Shown piece after piece: positions 29,691-40,545 of a DNA stretch of 64,000 nucleotides (positions are counted from its first letter, which is position 1; each line of letters starts with the position of its first letter). The DNA is from Branchipolynoe longqiensis (lineage: Eukaryota > Annelida > Polychaeta > Phyllodocida > Polynoidae). A model generated the notes under the pieces. It was not told the origin of the DNA. It was given only the letters and a program-made list of their open reading frames with translations, and did not search any database. Position numbers and translations under genes: made by a program. Location: positions 91,575,990 to 91,639,989 of the forward strand of contig CM059193.1 in NCBI GenBank assembly GCA_030323885.1. The letters are read 5' to 3'.

Positions 29691-29973
29691 GGTTCGAACC
29701 CTGGTCAAATCAATGACTTACAAATTTATGCTTGTCACTTCTTAGCCTGGCGCTCGGCATTAATAGGATCGGGCAAGGACTGGTTGGCTCAGTGCCAGGA
29801 TAATGTGACCTTTTTTATTTGGATATCAGGTCATGGCGCTGGTGGCCTGGTCTCCCAGTAGGACAGCACTATAAAGTTGCCATGAGTCCGCACTGTCACA
29901 AGTTGGTCCCCATCCTAATATGACATTAGATGTTGTTCGGACGTATAACTCCAAAAACCAACCAACCAACGTT
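29690..29973 (+). repeat. SINE-A, head partly missing
   Basis: Starts at box B (GGGTTCGAACCCTGG) and carries a small T-rich insertion at 29810-29820; the tail is CCAAAAACCAACC. Confidence 0.75.
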
Positions 29974-30003
29974 CTGACAGATTGGCCAAAGATTTGTCTA
30001 CAT

Positions 30004-30388
30004 TCAAGGATGAAAGATCTCCATGATTTTGCAGATTTGCATAATTTTTTTTATATTCACCAATTAACGGTCACAAAATTCCAATATATATCATATGTCA
30101 TTCGGTTAGTCAGACTCCCTTCTTATGTGACCTTAGATGTTGCTAGAACATAAAACTCAAGCAAGAAAGAGTTTGTCAAGGGCGATAATAGTCACAATAA
30201 GGACAGTTGGAACCTGCCTTCCTGCATCCCCCCCCCCCATTTCCCTGACTGTGCTAATCATATGGTGGAGGCGGAATTTCCACATTTTTGCAGAGATTCG
30301 CCATTCGTTCTGCTCGAACCCACTAGGTGGTGCCACGGTCTCTGCATAGCTTCCGCATTTTTTGCTTGAGACCACGTTTATCCCTGTA
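30004..30388. mobile_element. MITE family J copy
   Basis: Left AAGGATGAAAGATCTCC and right GAGACCACGTTTATCCCTGT are inverted. The interior resembles 3079-3446. It lies directly upstream of the exon at 30454. Confidence 0.5.
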
Positions 30389-30453
30389 CTGTGCATTGAC
30401 GGTTGTTTGATAATTGCTGTAATATTTCTTTTCTTCTCGTTGTTTCCCTACAG

Positions 30454-30502
30454 ATTGAGGAACTCGAAGAAAGTTACATGCTTCAGCAACAGCTGCTCGA
30501 AG
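30454..30502 (+). CDS. Host gene exon (49 bp), start of possible coiled coil
   Basis: The acceptor TTCTCGTTGTTTCCCTACAG ends at 30453 and the donor GAAG/GTGAGTG starts at 30503. It encodes IEELEESYMLQQQLLE plus one base (phase 1). With the preceding acidic exon this reads as entry into a coiled coil, with hydrophobic residues at heptad-like spacing. The next exon must supply two bases first; I found none in the remaining 33 kb that I trust, so the gene probably continues past the window. Confidence 0.7.
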
Positions 30503-30504
30503 GT

Positions 30505-31690
30505 GAGTGTGACACCGTCTTTATTAAGACCGCAAGGGAGTGACACTGTCTTTATTGACACTCTTTATTAAGACTGTAAGGGAGTGACACAATCTTTATT
30601 AAGACTATAAGAGGAGTGATACCGTCGTTATTAAGACTGACAAGGAGTGACAGTCTTTATTGAGACTGTAAGAGTGACATCCTCTTTATTAACACTGTAA
30701 GTATAAGGGAGTGACACCCTCTTTATTAACACTGTAAGAGAAGTGACATCCTCTTTATTAAGACAGTAATAGGAGTGCCATCCTCTTTATTAAGACTGTA
30801 AGAGGAGTCACATCCTCTTTATTAAGACAGTAAGAGGAGTGACACCCTCTTTATTAAGACAGTAAGAGGAGAGACATCCTCTTTATTAAGACTAAGAGGA
30901 GTGACATCCTCTTTATTAAGACTAAGAGGAGGGACACCCTCTTTATTAAGACTGTAAGAAGAGTGACACCCTCTTTATTAAGACTGTAAGAGGAGTGCCA
31001 CCCTCTTTATTAAGACGAAGGGAGTGACACCCTCTTTATTAAGATTGTAAATGAGTGACTCCATCTTTATTGAGACTAAGAGGAGTGACACCGTCTTTAT
31101 TAAGACTGTAAAGGAGTGACACTGTCTTTATTGAAACTGTAAGAGGAGTAACACCCTCTTTATTAACACTGTAAGAGAAGTGACACCCTCTTTATTAAGA
31201 CTATAAGAGGAGTAACACCTCTTTTTTAAGAGGAGTGACATCCTCTTTATTAGGACTGTAAGAGGAGTGACACCCTCTTTATTCAGACTAAAGGGAGGGG
31301 CACCCTATTTATTAAGACTGTAAGAGGAGTGACACCCTCTTTATTAAGAATAAGAGTAGTGACACCCTATATATTGAGACTAAGAGGAGTGACACCCTCT
31401 TTATTAAGACAGTAAGAGGAGTGACATCCTCTTTATTAAGACTGTAAGAGGAGTGACACCCTTTATTAAGACTGTAAGAGGAGTGACACCCTTTATTAAG
31501 ACTAAGAGGAGTGACATCCTCTGTCTTAATACTGTAAGAGGAGTGACATCCTCTTTATTAAGACTGTACGAGGAGTGACACCTTGTATTAAGACTGTAAG
31601 AGGAGTGACACTCTTTATTAAGACTGTAAGAGGAGTGACATCCTCTTTATTCAGAATGTAACGGAGTGACACCCTCTTTATTAAGACTAA
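30505..31690 (+). repeat. Minisatellite of about 33 bp starting at the splice donor
   Basis: About 36 units of GAGGAGTGACACCCTCTTTA plus TTAAGACTGTAA, with frequent small indels. The first unit begins in the donor itself (GTGAGTGTGACACCGTC). Most units hold CCCTCTTTATTAAG, a pyrimidine-AG stretch, and many hold GTAAGAG, close to a 5' splice site. Confidence 0.93.
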
Positions 31691-32024
31691 TACACCATCA
31701 CAAAAACACACATTTTCTTTCGATTATTTAACCGTGAAAATATCAGATATTATTCTCAATATTTCAATGAGGATATCTGTGTTTCGATTTAGCGGGAGGA
31801 TTTATTTTCTGAACAGACGAGACTGCCTGGCTCATTCGGGTTGCGGCACCATGGCACATTAGACGAGAAGGGACTGACTTATGCGCATTAAGTTGTCAAA
31901 GTTAATGCGTTTGTCACAGGGAGAAGCCATTCAAGCTAGCTGCTGAAATGTGGCGCGGTGTGGATTGAGGTGGTTTGCGCTAGCGCTGTTTGCAATGTAG
32001 GCCAAGAATAATTAGAAGGAGACG
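31691..32024. other. Unassigned stretch
   Basis: No recognisable gene or repeat. Confidence 0.3.
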
Positions 32025-32099
32025 ACCAAATGAGTTGAGCGCTCTCGCCTTCTATGTGATACGTCATGGGTTGGACTCCAGCAGAGTCAATGAAACACG

Positions 32100-32281
32100 T
32101 GTCATTGGGGTGATGAACATGGGAAATATTGCGTCCAGTGCGGGACTTGAACCCACATCTCTTTGCATTCCGGGCCAGTGTACTAATCATTACACCACCT
32201 AGGCCCCCTGATATCAAGACACTACCCATGCCTACCTGGCTATATGGTTACTTGCCTGAGAGGTCAGTGCAGACTACTACA
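32100..32281 (-). mobile_element. Solo LTR of the miniature LTR family
   Basis: Exactly 182 bp, beginning and ending like the A and B repeats. Flanks CACG (32096-32099) and CGCG (32282-32285) are a 4-bp duplication with one change. A solo repeat is the expected product of recombination between the two ends of an LTR element. Confidence 0.85.
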
Positions 32282-32439
32282 CGCGTTAAAAATGTATACT
32301 TGTCCCTACTCGGCCTGGCACTTGGCACTACTAGGATGGGATAAGGACGATCAATGGGCCGTGATTGAAATTTCTCCTCAACAAATGTAATACAAAATAT
32401 TTTTAACAAAGGAGCCATGGAATGAGGAAGACCAATTGT

Positions 32440-32755
32440 TTGCACTTTTTTCTTGAAGGTTTATACTGCCTATCATGGATATGTCTGAATAGACTTGTTT
32501 TCACCATTAGCCAGTTTGTCGATAGAAAGCCCGAGCCTACACTTTTATCGACCCAAGGGATTTTTAACCTCCCACACCACATAGACATGGTATGAGAGCA
32601 ACCGGCCTTTGATGACGCTGTAAGTTATACACAGCGGTGGAAATCCAAATTGGCAGAGGTGGGGTGCACGGGGAATCAAACCACCAACCTTCAGATTAGA
32701 AGTCCGACCTAGACAAAAGTCAGACACTCTAACCACTCTGCCACAGAGAAGACCA
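32440..32755 (-). repeat. Another tRNA-headed repeat
   Basis: On the - strand GTGGCAGAGTGGTTAGAGTG (box-A-like) and GGTTGGTGGTTTGATTCCCC (box-B-like) are separated by about 60 bp, long for a standard tRNA, followed by about 200 bp of unrelated body. A different SINE family is likely. Confidence 0.5.
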
Positions 32756-32800
32756 CGCTTGAAGCTTGCCCTGTTTAATCAACAAATGTAAGAACAACAA

Positions 32801-33270
32801 AATATATAGGGCCATGCAGATGCAGGTTATGCTGTAGATAAAAGATTCACCCAGTACTTGTAGTACACGGGTGAATGATAACGTACTGTAAATATGCGCG
32901 AAAATAGCTTTAGTATGGAACAGCAAGTAGAATGCCTGCCTCCAATGTCAAATGGTTACTTATATTGGCACAGACTTGTTGAAATGGGAGAGAATGCAAA
33001 AAGACAAGATGGCGGCCGCAGAACGCCGTCGATTTCACTTTTAAATCTTATTAAACTAGATATTATATTATATTTTTCAACTCAAAGGTAGCGGGCTATC
33101 AATAAGACATATGTAAAGAATAATTGTTGTTTCTTAGATTGTGAAATTAGGCTCTCAATTCATTAACCCGCTTTTTCGTTTTTATATAGGGTTGGTATTC
33201 AACCGTGTACTGCGAGTACCCGGTGAATCCTTTATATAGTTATACTGGTGTCAAAGAATCAGTAGCCAAA
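32801..33270. other. Unassigned stretch
   Basis: AT-rich, no gene recognised; GACAAGATGGCGGCCGC near 33003 is GC-rich but isolated. Confidence 0.3.
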
Positions 33271-33274
33271 TTGG

Positions 33275-33478
33275 ACAGGATGGCCGTGTGGGTAGGGTGC
33301 CTGCTTCCTGTATGGAAGGTTGTGGGTTCGATCCCAGATGTAGTCAAATCAAAGACTTACCAAATTGAGACTTGTAGCTTACTTGGCCTGGCGCTCCGAA
33401 TTCCTACAATAGGACAAGTCCTGATTGGCTGAGTCTTGGGTCAATGTGATTGGATGGGGTATTGTGGTGGTACCCCAT
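33275..33478 (+). repeat. SINE-A, 3' part missing
   Basis: Head GGATGGCCGTGTGGGTAGGG and box B GGGTTCGATCCCAG, with the body to the GTCAATGTGATTGGATGGGG region. Confidence 0.75.
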
Positions 33479-33479
33479 C

Positions 33480-33836
33480 TGTCGCGTACTGACAATGTAT
33501 GGATAACGTCTAACGTACGTCTAACATATGTTTAGTGTTTCTCCAGTGTGTCTTGACGTATGTAACGTATGAGGCATAGTTCTGGCCATCGAATAACGTA
33601 TATAACGTTCACCGGCATTCTGCGACGTACCATGAGCGTAATTCAAGCGTTTATCGCCCAGAAGCACGTTAGCCATACATTGGTCATACATTGGCCATAC
33701 GCTATGTATACGCTATGTATACGGTATGTCCAACTTTACCCCCTGTGCCGAAATGTTTTACGCTTCTCGATGTACAAAAGTGATTTTACGCGTTGGCTGC
33801 GCACTTCTGAGATGCGTCGTAATGTGACAGAGCCTT
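33480..33836. mobile_element. Foldback family F, left end unclear
   Basis: The interior has the AACGTACGTCTAACATATG theme and the right end is GCGTCGTAATGTGACAGAGC. The left inverted end is not clear. Confidence 0.45.
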
Positions 33837-34009
33837 AAGAAGGAAGAGCAAATATATTGCTTATATGGGTGTGGGCTGTATAGCAACTTAAGTAGTATAG
33901 GACAAGTAGGGTTATTTGCTGGTTTCCTACGACAGTAGTATAGGGAAATTAGGTTCGACTCAGTATGTAGATTTGTTGCGTTATATATAACACAACACCT
34001 TATATATAA

Positions 34010-34370
34010 TTTAGGGACGCCTCTATTGTCATGGTACAGTGTCGACAGAAGGATATTCTAAAATCACGGTACCATGACAGCAGTGTGACAGTCTAGCGTC
34101 ACAGTACCGTTGATATAGATCGGCAGTCTAGTGTCACTGTACCGCTCTTTTAGATCTGAAGTCTACAGTCAATGCCTACCCAAAATATCTAACCCAAACC
34201 CTAACCCTAACCTTGAGTGGAATCGTGATTGTAGAATATTCTACTGTTGTCACGGCACTGTGATTATTGAATCTCACGCAGTAGTCACTATGATAATTTA
34301 TTATGCGAATATTATTGGCGATGGAGTACTTGTACTATCGAATGTCTGGATTAATACAACGCGACTCTAG
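34010..34370. other. Unclassified repeat-rich stretch
   Basis: Short inverted and direct motifs (GTCACGGTACCATGAC, GTCACAGTACCGTTGA) and three CCCTAA-type units (about 34194-34212). No gene. Confidence 0.35.
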
Positions 34371-34436
34371 TCCGGTTGGGACTACTACCATTAACTTATG
34401 CTTCCAATTGTGTAAGATAAGAAAGCATTATAACTG

Positions 34437-34530
34437 TTGTACCTATCTAAATGTACCTTGACCCTATCTAGATGTACCTTGTTCCTATCTAGATACACGT
34501 TGTTCCTATCTAGATGTACCATGTTCCGCT
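34437..34530. repeat. Tandem repeat, about 22 bp x 4
   Basis: Units of CCTATCTAGATGTACCTTGT with variants. Confidence 0.85.
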
Positions 34531-34887
34531 CTAGACGTTCCTGCCACAGCTGGCCCTGGTGTCGTCCTGTTTCCCTCCGAGTCAGTGATGTCGGGTACGG
34601 TACCATATCTGAGCCCCCTGGACAGCTGCCCGACTGCAGCCATACTGGTATGGGTGGTTAAGTGGCACGTACGCACCAGCGCTCAGCTGCTGTATCCCAC
34701 TTGCCACCAAAATTTTGAGTTTAATCAAAGTTAGGGTCTTTTCATAGGTGCCAGCCAGAGAACTTCTCATCCAAACTGTGCCTTGACTTGTTCCCTTTTC
34801 GTAGGAGCTAGAAAATATGGAAGGTAACTTATCTTACTTCAAAATGCACAGTCCGATGAAGTCATCAACATTTCGAAATCCAACCAC

Positions 34888-34945
34888 TTACCTCAATCAA
34901 TCAATCAATAGTTCTGTCCTCTAGTCGAGGGTTGGATGCAATGGT
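34888..34945 (-). mobile_element. RTE-like LINE 3' end, severely 5'-truncated
   Basis: TAGAGGACAGAACTATTGAT on the - strand and its TCGACTAG context match the last about 55 bp of the LINE at 35736-37900, including the ATTG repeat tail. Confidence 0.75.
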
Positions 34946-34988
34946 TCTTTCTACCTAGAGGTCACTAATCATAGGAATGTGATCTAAT

Positions 34989-35678
34989 GGCCCTGTCACA
35001 CTACGACGTAACTGGCCAGCGAGTGGGGAACGTTGAAATCCCTTATTTACGTCGAGATACATAGAAATTCTCTGCTTTTCAGGGACAAGTTGGACGTCAG
35101 TGCAACGTAGTGGACAGACACGAAACGTCGATCCAATGTAGTGGTAATGCATGAGAACATTGAAAAAACGCTTACGGAAGGCTTGCAGAACGCCGGTGAA
35201 CGTTATACGTTATTCGATCGCCAGAAGTACACATTTATACGTTAAATACATCAAAACACGGTGGAGAAACGGCAAACGTATGTTAGACATATGTTAGACG
35301 TACGTTATGCGTATGTTTTCAGTACGTTGTCAATATGCGGACTGTACATTTCTGCCGGCTTTAATTACGCCTGACGTAGTTCAACGTATGTATAACGTAT
35401 GTGTAACATATGTCTAGCGTACTCAACGTATGTCTAACGTATACATAGCATATGCTAACGTATAAGCCACACATTGTCTTACGTCGAGCTACGTCGAAAC
35501 TTTTGGACATGTCCAAAACCTTGACGCGCGCTGGCGTAACTCAACGTAACCTGCCGTATCTCGACGTAACTCGACGTCTGCCTAACATGCATCACATACC
35601 CCGCCATACCTCAACGTAATGACCAAAATTCACCTACGTCGGCTCACGTTAGCTCGTTACGTCGTAGTGTGACAGGCC
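34989..35678. mobile_element. Foldback family F, longest copy
   Basis: Ends GGCCCTGTCACACTACGACG and CGTCGTAGTGTGACAGGCC are inverted repeats. The 690-bp interior consists of AACGTATGTCTAACGTA-type motifs on both strands. Confidence 0.8.
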
Positions 35679-35735
35679 TATTACGATGCGATAGAGTTCC
35701 TGAAAGAAATCAAAGCGAGGCTTACTTTGACTCAA

Positions 35736-37900
35736 TCAATCAATCAATCAATAGTTCCATCCTCTAGTCGAGGGTTGGATGCAATGGTTCTCCACTTGTC
35801 CCGATGTTGTGCTGTTCTGATAGACTGTGAATAATTCAAGCCTGTCCACTGTGAAATATTTGTAAACCATGATGTTCTTGGTCTCCCTCTCCCTCTGCTG
35901 CCATTCACCTTCCCTTCCAACAATGTACGGTATATTGAACTCTGACGAATGATGTGGCCAAAATAAATAAGTTTCTTTGTCTGTATAGTGGCAAACAAGC
36001 TTTTCTTATTTTTAATTTTTCTGAGAACTTCTTTGTTGGTGATCTTCTTTGTCCATGATATTTTCATCATCCTTCGATAAGTCCACATCTCAAATGCTGC
36101 TAAACGTTTGTACATTTTCTTAGAGATTGTCCATGTCTCTGCCCCATACATTAGAGTAGACCACACATAACACTGAAGAATACGCTTCCTTGTTTGTATT
36201 AATATCTTACTTGATGTTAACACTCTATACATTTTGGAGAATGTTGTTCGGGCTATTGTTATCCTTCTTTTAATTTCTTCCTCACATCTCCCATCATTTG
36301 TAATCTTTTGTCCGAGATATATGAATTCGGATACTTGTTCTATGTTTGTGCCATCTATGGTTATATTGACATTTGGTTTATCTGTCTTTTTACTTATAAC
36401 CATTGTTTTGGTCTTCCTGGCATTCATCTTCATGTTGAATAGTATTCCAGCTTTATTGATTCTATTCACTATATCTTGTAGGTTTTTCTCACTGTCTGCT
36501 AGTATTACACTGTCATCGGCATATCTAAGATTGTTGACGTTCATGCCACCTATTGTCACTCCCTTGCAATCTTCAATGTGTCTGAAAATCATCTCTGTGT
36601 ACAGGTTAAATAGACATGGTGACAATACACACCCCTGTCGAACTCCTCGTTTAATCATAACTTCATCCGATAGGCCCTGCTCCATTTTTATAAATGCACG
36701 TTGTGTCCAGTATAAGTTCACAATTAGTTTAATGTCTTTGCCATTGACACCAATATCTTGTAAACATTTGATTAACAGTTCATGATTGACTCGGTCGAAG
36801 GCCTTCTCATAGTCAATAAAGCAGGCATAAACATCCTGGCACTTCACAATAACGTCACAAATCATTCTCATATTGAAAATCCCTTCACGTGTACCTCTTC
36901 CAGATATAAACCCACTTTGTACGTTACTGATTTGTTCTTCAATTTTCTGTCTGTTTCTCAGTAAAATTATTTTCAGGATCATCTTCAACATATGACTCAT
37001 CAGGCTTAGTGTTCTGTACTCAGTACACAATGTTGGTTTTAGCTTCTTTGGGAGTCGTACAAATATGGATTCATTCATATTCAATGGTATAAATCCAGTC
37101 TCATAGATGTCAGTTACTAGCTTATGAATGATTTGAATCCCCACTTCATCTAGTCCTTTTATCATTTCTGATGTTATCTGGTCACTTCCAGGAGCCTTAC
37201 CTGCTTTTGATCATTGATAGCCTTCTCAACCTCTGATATAATATAATATTCCATCTTCTTTCTCAAGGTGGGTTCCCTCGTCATCATGTATAGTTCGTTT
37301 ACATTTCTTCCCATCTGACTTTATTTCATCTTCTTCAAAGAGCATCGTCTTTGTTCTTATACATTTACTGCTTCTCTGTCTGTATCCTTGACCTGTTATC
37401 TCTTCACTTTCTTGTGCATCTCTCTTGACGATGTTGGACTCAAGGTTCCACACTTCCACTTCTTATTCCACCATTCACTTTAGCTTTTTTGCATTCATCT
37501 TCTATTTCATTCTTCAGGTGTTTGTATTTAGTGGATCAGTGGTTTTCACTTTCTTCCTTTCTGCCATCTTTTCAGTATGGTTCGTCATCCATGATTGCTT
37601 TGTCTCTCGACACCTCCTCTGCACTTGACCATGCTTTCTCTGAGAGCTTCCCATTCCATGTTGTTATACTCTCTCTGAGGAGTTTCTTCATTCATCAGTA
37701 CACTGAATTTGTTATGAACAGAGACATTATACTTAGTTCTGTATTTTGCATCTTTTAACATGTTCATATCCATTTGAATGTTGTTTTTAATTTTGTTCTG
37801 CTGTTTCAATTTCACTACCATGCTGATTACTACTGGATTATGATCCGAACATATGTCAGCACCTGGATATGTCCTTGCCTGTTTGATCTACTGATCTATT
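35736..37900 (-). mobile_element. RTE-like LINE, 5'-truncated
   Basis: From the C-terminal end of an endonuclease domain (CSDHNPVV frame near 37845-37822) through a linker with frame breaks to a full RT frame, ending in an (ATTG)n tail at 35733-35751. Tandem-repeat tails are usual for RTE-clade LINEs. Nothing upstream of the endonuclease end is recognisable, so the copy is incomplete. Confidence 0.82.
35744..37165 (-). pseudogene. RTE-like reverse transcriptase frame
   Basis: A 473-codon frame. Motif A is FIDYEKAFDRVNHELL with the catalytic Asp, motif B is RGVRQGCVLSPCLFNLY, motif C is LRYADDSVILA, followed by the thumb (FIYLGQKITNDG) and a C-terminal block (LAAFEMWTYRRMMKISW, GRGRPRTSW) typical of RTE polymerases. 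It copies element RNA at the nicked target in this family. The frame itself is open, but the linker and endonuclease upstream (37226-37459, 37585-37821) are in separate frames, so the whole protein is broken. The ATG at 37165 is simply the first in this frame. Confidence 0.88.
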
Positions 37901-38129
37901 TAAGTCCTTTGACTCTGCCTCATACCCTATATGTAATTCCACCTAGCCCTTTCCTGTGTGATATCAAAGAATGGACTATTTGAGTTCAAACACAGTAGGC
38001 AAAGACTGATCTGTCCCGGCCATTGGACTGACTATTCCATGGTCATTCCTAGTAGTTCTAACACTAATGCAGTTGACATTTCTAGAATATCAATGTTCTC
38101 TTAAACTATATAGAATATTCATGTAAGCA
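37901..38129. other. Unassigned, may include more LINE sequence
   Basis: The - strand from about 37980 to 37850 keeps RTE endonuclease-like phrases in broken frames (QERARWNYI, then GADICSDHN), so the LINE may extend to about 38000. Confidence 0.4.
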
Positions 38130-38459
38130 CCGGGCGCGGTGGCCGAATCGGTAGAGCGCAGGCCTCCCGTGCAGGAGATCGGGAGTTCAATTCCCAGTCG
38201 AGTCAAACCATTGACTTACAAAATTGATACTTGTCGCTTCCTAGCCTGGCGCTCAGCATTAGTAGGATAGGGCAAGGACTGGTTAGCTTAGTGTCAGGAT
38301 AATGTGACTGAGTGGGATATCGGGTCATGGTGCTGACAGCTTGATTTCCCAGTGGGGCAGCACTGTAATGTCACTATGAGTGCATACTGTCATAAGTCCG
38401 TACCTGTCTTGATATGACCTTAGATGTTGCCAGAAGGTAGAACTCCAACAACCAACCAA
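38130..38459 (+). repeat. SINE-A (GCGCGGTGGCC head), full length
   Basis: Well-preserved head GGGCGCGGTGGCCGAATCGG and box B GAGTTCAATTCCCAG, body, and tail AACTCCAACAACCAACC. Confidence 0.87.
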
Positions 38460-38724
38460 CTCTAGGCTATTCAAAATTTAACTGTATTTAGTTGTGTCTG
38501 TCTTGAATGGAGCACCATCTCCTTCAGAAATTGTTGTCGCAATCTCAAGTCTGGGGCTGAATCCTTCGATTACGACATCCTATTAGGCAGAGATTAATAC
38601 TCTCCACAATTTCTGGGATTTTTGGTAATCTGCGATCCATGTTGTTTCTAAAATATCTAGGATGCATATTATGTAAAACTAAGAATATATTATATCATTT
38701 TATGTACTTTTTTTGAATGTGTAC

Positions 38725-38944
38725 ATTAGTTGATTAAGCAGGGGAAATTTCAATCACGGACGATTGGTCTTCCTCATTCCACTGCTCCTTGCCCTATCCT
38801 AATAATGCTGAGTGCCTGGCTAGGAAGTGACAAGTATCAATTTTTATGTCATTGGTTTGACTCGACCAGGATTCAAACCCATGATCCCATGATCTACCAA
38901 CACGGGAGTCGGACGCTCTAACTCATTCGGCCATCCCGCCTGGT
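38725..38944 (-). repeat. SINE-A short variant, full length
   Basis: Same 3' end as 5301-5532 (complement of GGGGAAATTTCAATCACGGA) and a complete head on the - strand. Confidence 0.82.
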
Positions 38945-39092
38945 CATGACTTTCTCCATCTACTACCTAATATCATCGCAAAATTCCAGAAAGACTTGAA
39001 GCGTTTAACCCAGTGCAGAGCTCTCCGTGATGGTCGGGGTTGGGTCATCGGCAGCCGGCTGGTGTGGAAGTGATAGCCAGCCTCGGGTCAGC

Positions 39093-39602
39093 GGCCGGTG
39101 TCGCAGTTTCAACGCCCAGTCAGTTTCAACGACCCGTATGGACTCAAACTCAAGGCATTGTCAATGGTCGTGAGCAATCTTCATACAGAAAATACAGCAA
39201 AAGTGAAATATCTCTAAAACTACACCACTTATTAACAAATCGCTTGATACACATATAGAAAACATCTTTACCAAAAGGTCTGTATTAAATTTATACGGTT
39301 AGGGTTCTTGAATTCTATTAATTTTGAATAAAACTAACGTTTTGCACTGCGCGTACCGTCAAACTAAGGGCATTGTCAATGGTCGTGAGCAATGTTCATA
39401 GAGAAAATACAGAAGAAGTCAAATATCTCTCAAATTACACTATCTAGAAACAAATCGTTTGGTGCACATATAGAAAACATCTTTACCAAAAACATTATAT
39501 TAAATTTATAAGGTTAGTGACGATGATGTTAGATTTTGACGCATGCACATGAAACTGACGGGCCGTTGAAACTGACCGGGCGCTGAAACTGCGACACCGG
39601 CC
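39093..39602. mobile_element. TIR element family K with two tandem internal units
   Basis: About 46-bp inverted ends, GGCCGGTGTCGCAGTTTCAA at 39093 and TTGAAACTGCGACACCGGCC-like at the right. The interior is two tandem units of about 235 bp, each with CATTGTCAATGGTCGTGAGC, AAATATCTCTAAAACTACAC and GTTTTGCACTGCGCGTACCG. The internal unit also occurs, without these ends, at 58585-58995. Confidence 0.75.
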
Positions 39603-39942
39603 CATGTTTGACCTCCCTGTACTGAGTGAGGGTGGACTTCCATGAAAACGCAGAAATTCTCTCGCAGGCTTAGCATTGTCAGGGAATCGTAAAACAACAA
39701 TACTGAAAGTCAGGTTTCATCCAGTACTCTCCTAGCACTATCTTAGCAATGATCAGTCAGTACAGGCTATCCTTGGAGAGTTGTCTACTTTCATTGTCTT
39801 GACTGTATTATCGCCCACCTATCCGCGGATTTCCGCTTTTTTCCCCCAACTCTCACAGGTGACTTTGATTCTTGATGAAGGGTTAATTCACTTAGCAGTC
39901 CGTATCAAAGTATCTAGGTCACCTCGCTTTTAAAGGTTGCCT

Positions 39943-40490
39943 GGTTGTTGGGGTTTTACATCCTGGCAACATCTAATTAACCAGACGGGATGGCCGAATG
40001 ATTGTCCGTCTCCCGTATTGGTAGATCATGGGATTGTGGGTTTGGATCCTTGATACTTGTCGCTTCCTAGCCAGGCGCTCAACATTATAAGGATAGAGCA
40101 AGGAGCAGTGGAATGAGGAAGACCAATGGTCTGCGATTGAAATTTCCCCTGCTTAAACAACTAATGTACCAACAACAACAAAAAGTCATATCAGGACGGG
40201 CACCGACTTGTGACAGTGCACAATCATGGGGACTTTATAATGCTGTCCTACTGGGAGACCAGGCCACCATCACCATGACCTGATATCCCACTCAGTCACA
40301 TTATCCTGACAGAGCTAACCACTCCTTGCCCTATCCTAATAATGCCGAGCGCCTGGCTAGGAAGTGACAAGTATCAATTTTTAAGTAATTGGGTTGGCTC
40401 AACCAGGGTTTGAAACCATGTGTTCGCCCCCCACGATCTACCAAAACGGGAGATGAATGATCAAGTATTTGGCCATCCCGTCTGGTGGTA
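39943..40490 (-). repeat. SINE-A interrupted by a short-variant SINE
   Basis: The - strand copy (tail at 39943, head at 40490) is broken at about 39978-40178 by a + strand short variant that runs from CCAGACGGGATGGCCGAATG to CTAATGTACCAACAACAAC. The outer copy resumes at TCATATCAGGACGGGC. Confidence 0.8.
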
Positions 40491-40545
40491 TCACTTTTCA
40501 AAGTGGTTGCCCATCAAAGTACTGCCGAGGCTCAACATCGCTAAT

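Larger units (their letters stand above)
32026..32800 (+). repeat. SINE-A short variant split by two insertions
   Basis: The head (32026-32099), mid part (32282-32440) and tail (near 32756-32795, GTTTAATCAACAAATG) of the short variant are separated by the solo LTR at 32100-32281 and by a second tRNA-headed repeat at about 32440-32755. Confidence 0.6.

Noticed and set aside
30505..31690. CRISPR-like array
   Set aside because: Units are contiguous with no unique spacers, vary in length, and lie in a eukaryotic intron.
34189..34214. Telomere
   Set aside because: Only about three CCCTAA units within unique sequence; an interstitial trace at most.
34804..34822. Micro-exon GAGCTAGAAAATATGGAAG with TTCGTAG acceptor and GGTAACTT donor
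   Set aside because: Reading it as ELENME needs phase 0, but the preceding exon ends in phase 1; the joined frame would not continue the coiled coil.
36234..36785. + strand frame of 183 codons
   Set aside because: Complement of the RTE-like RT frame; no domain on this strand.
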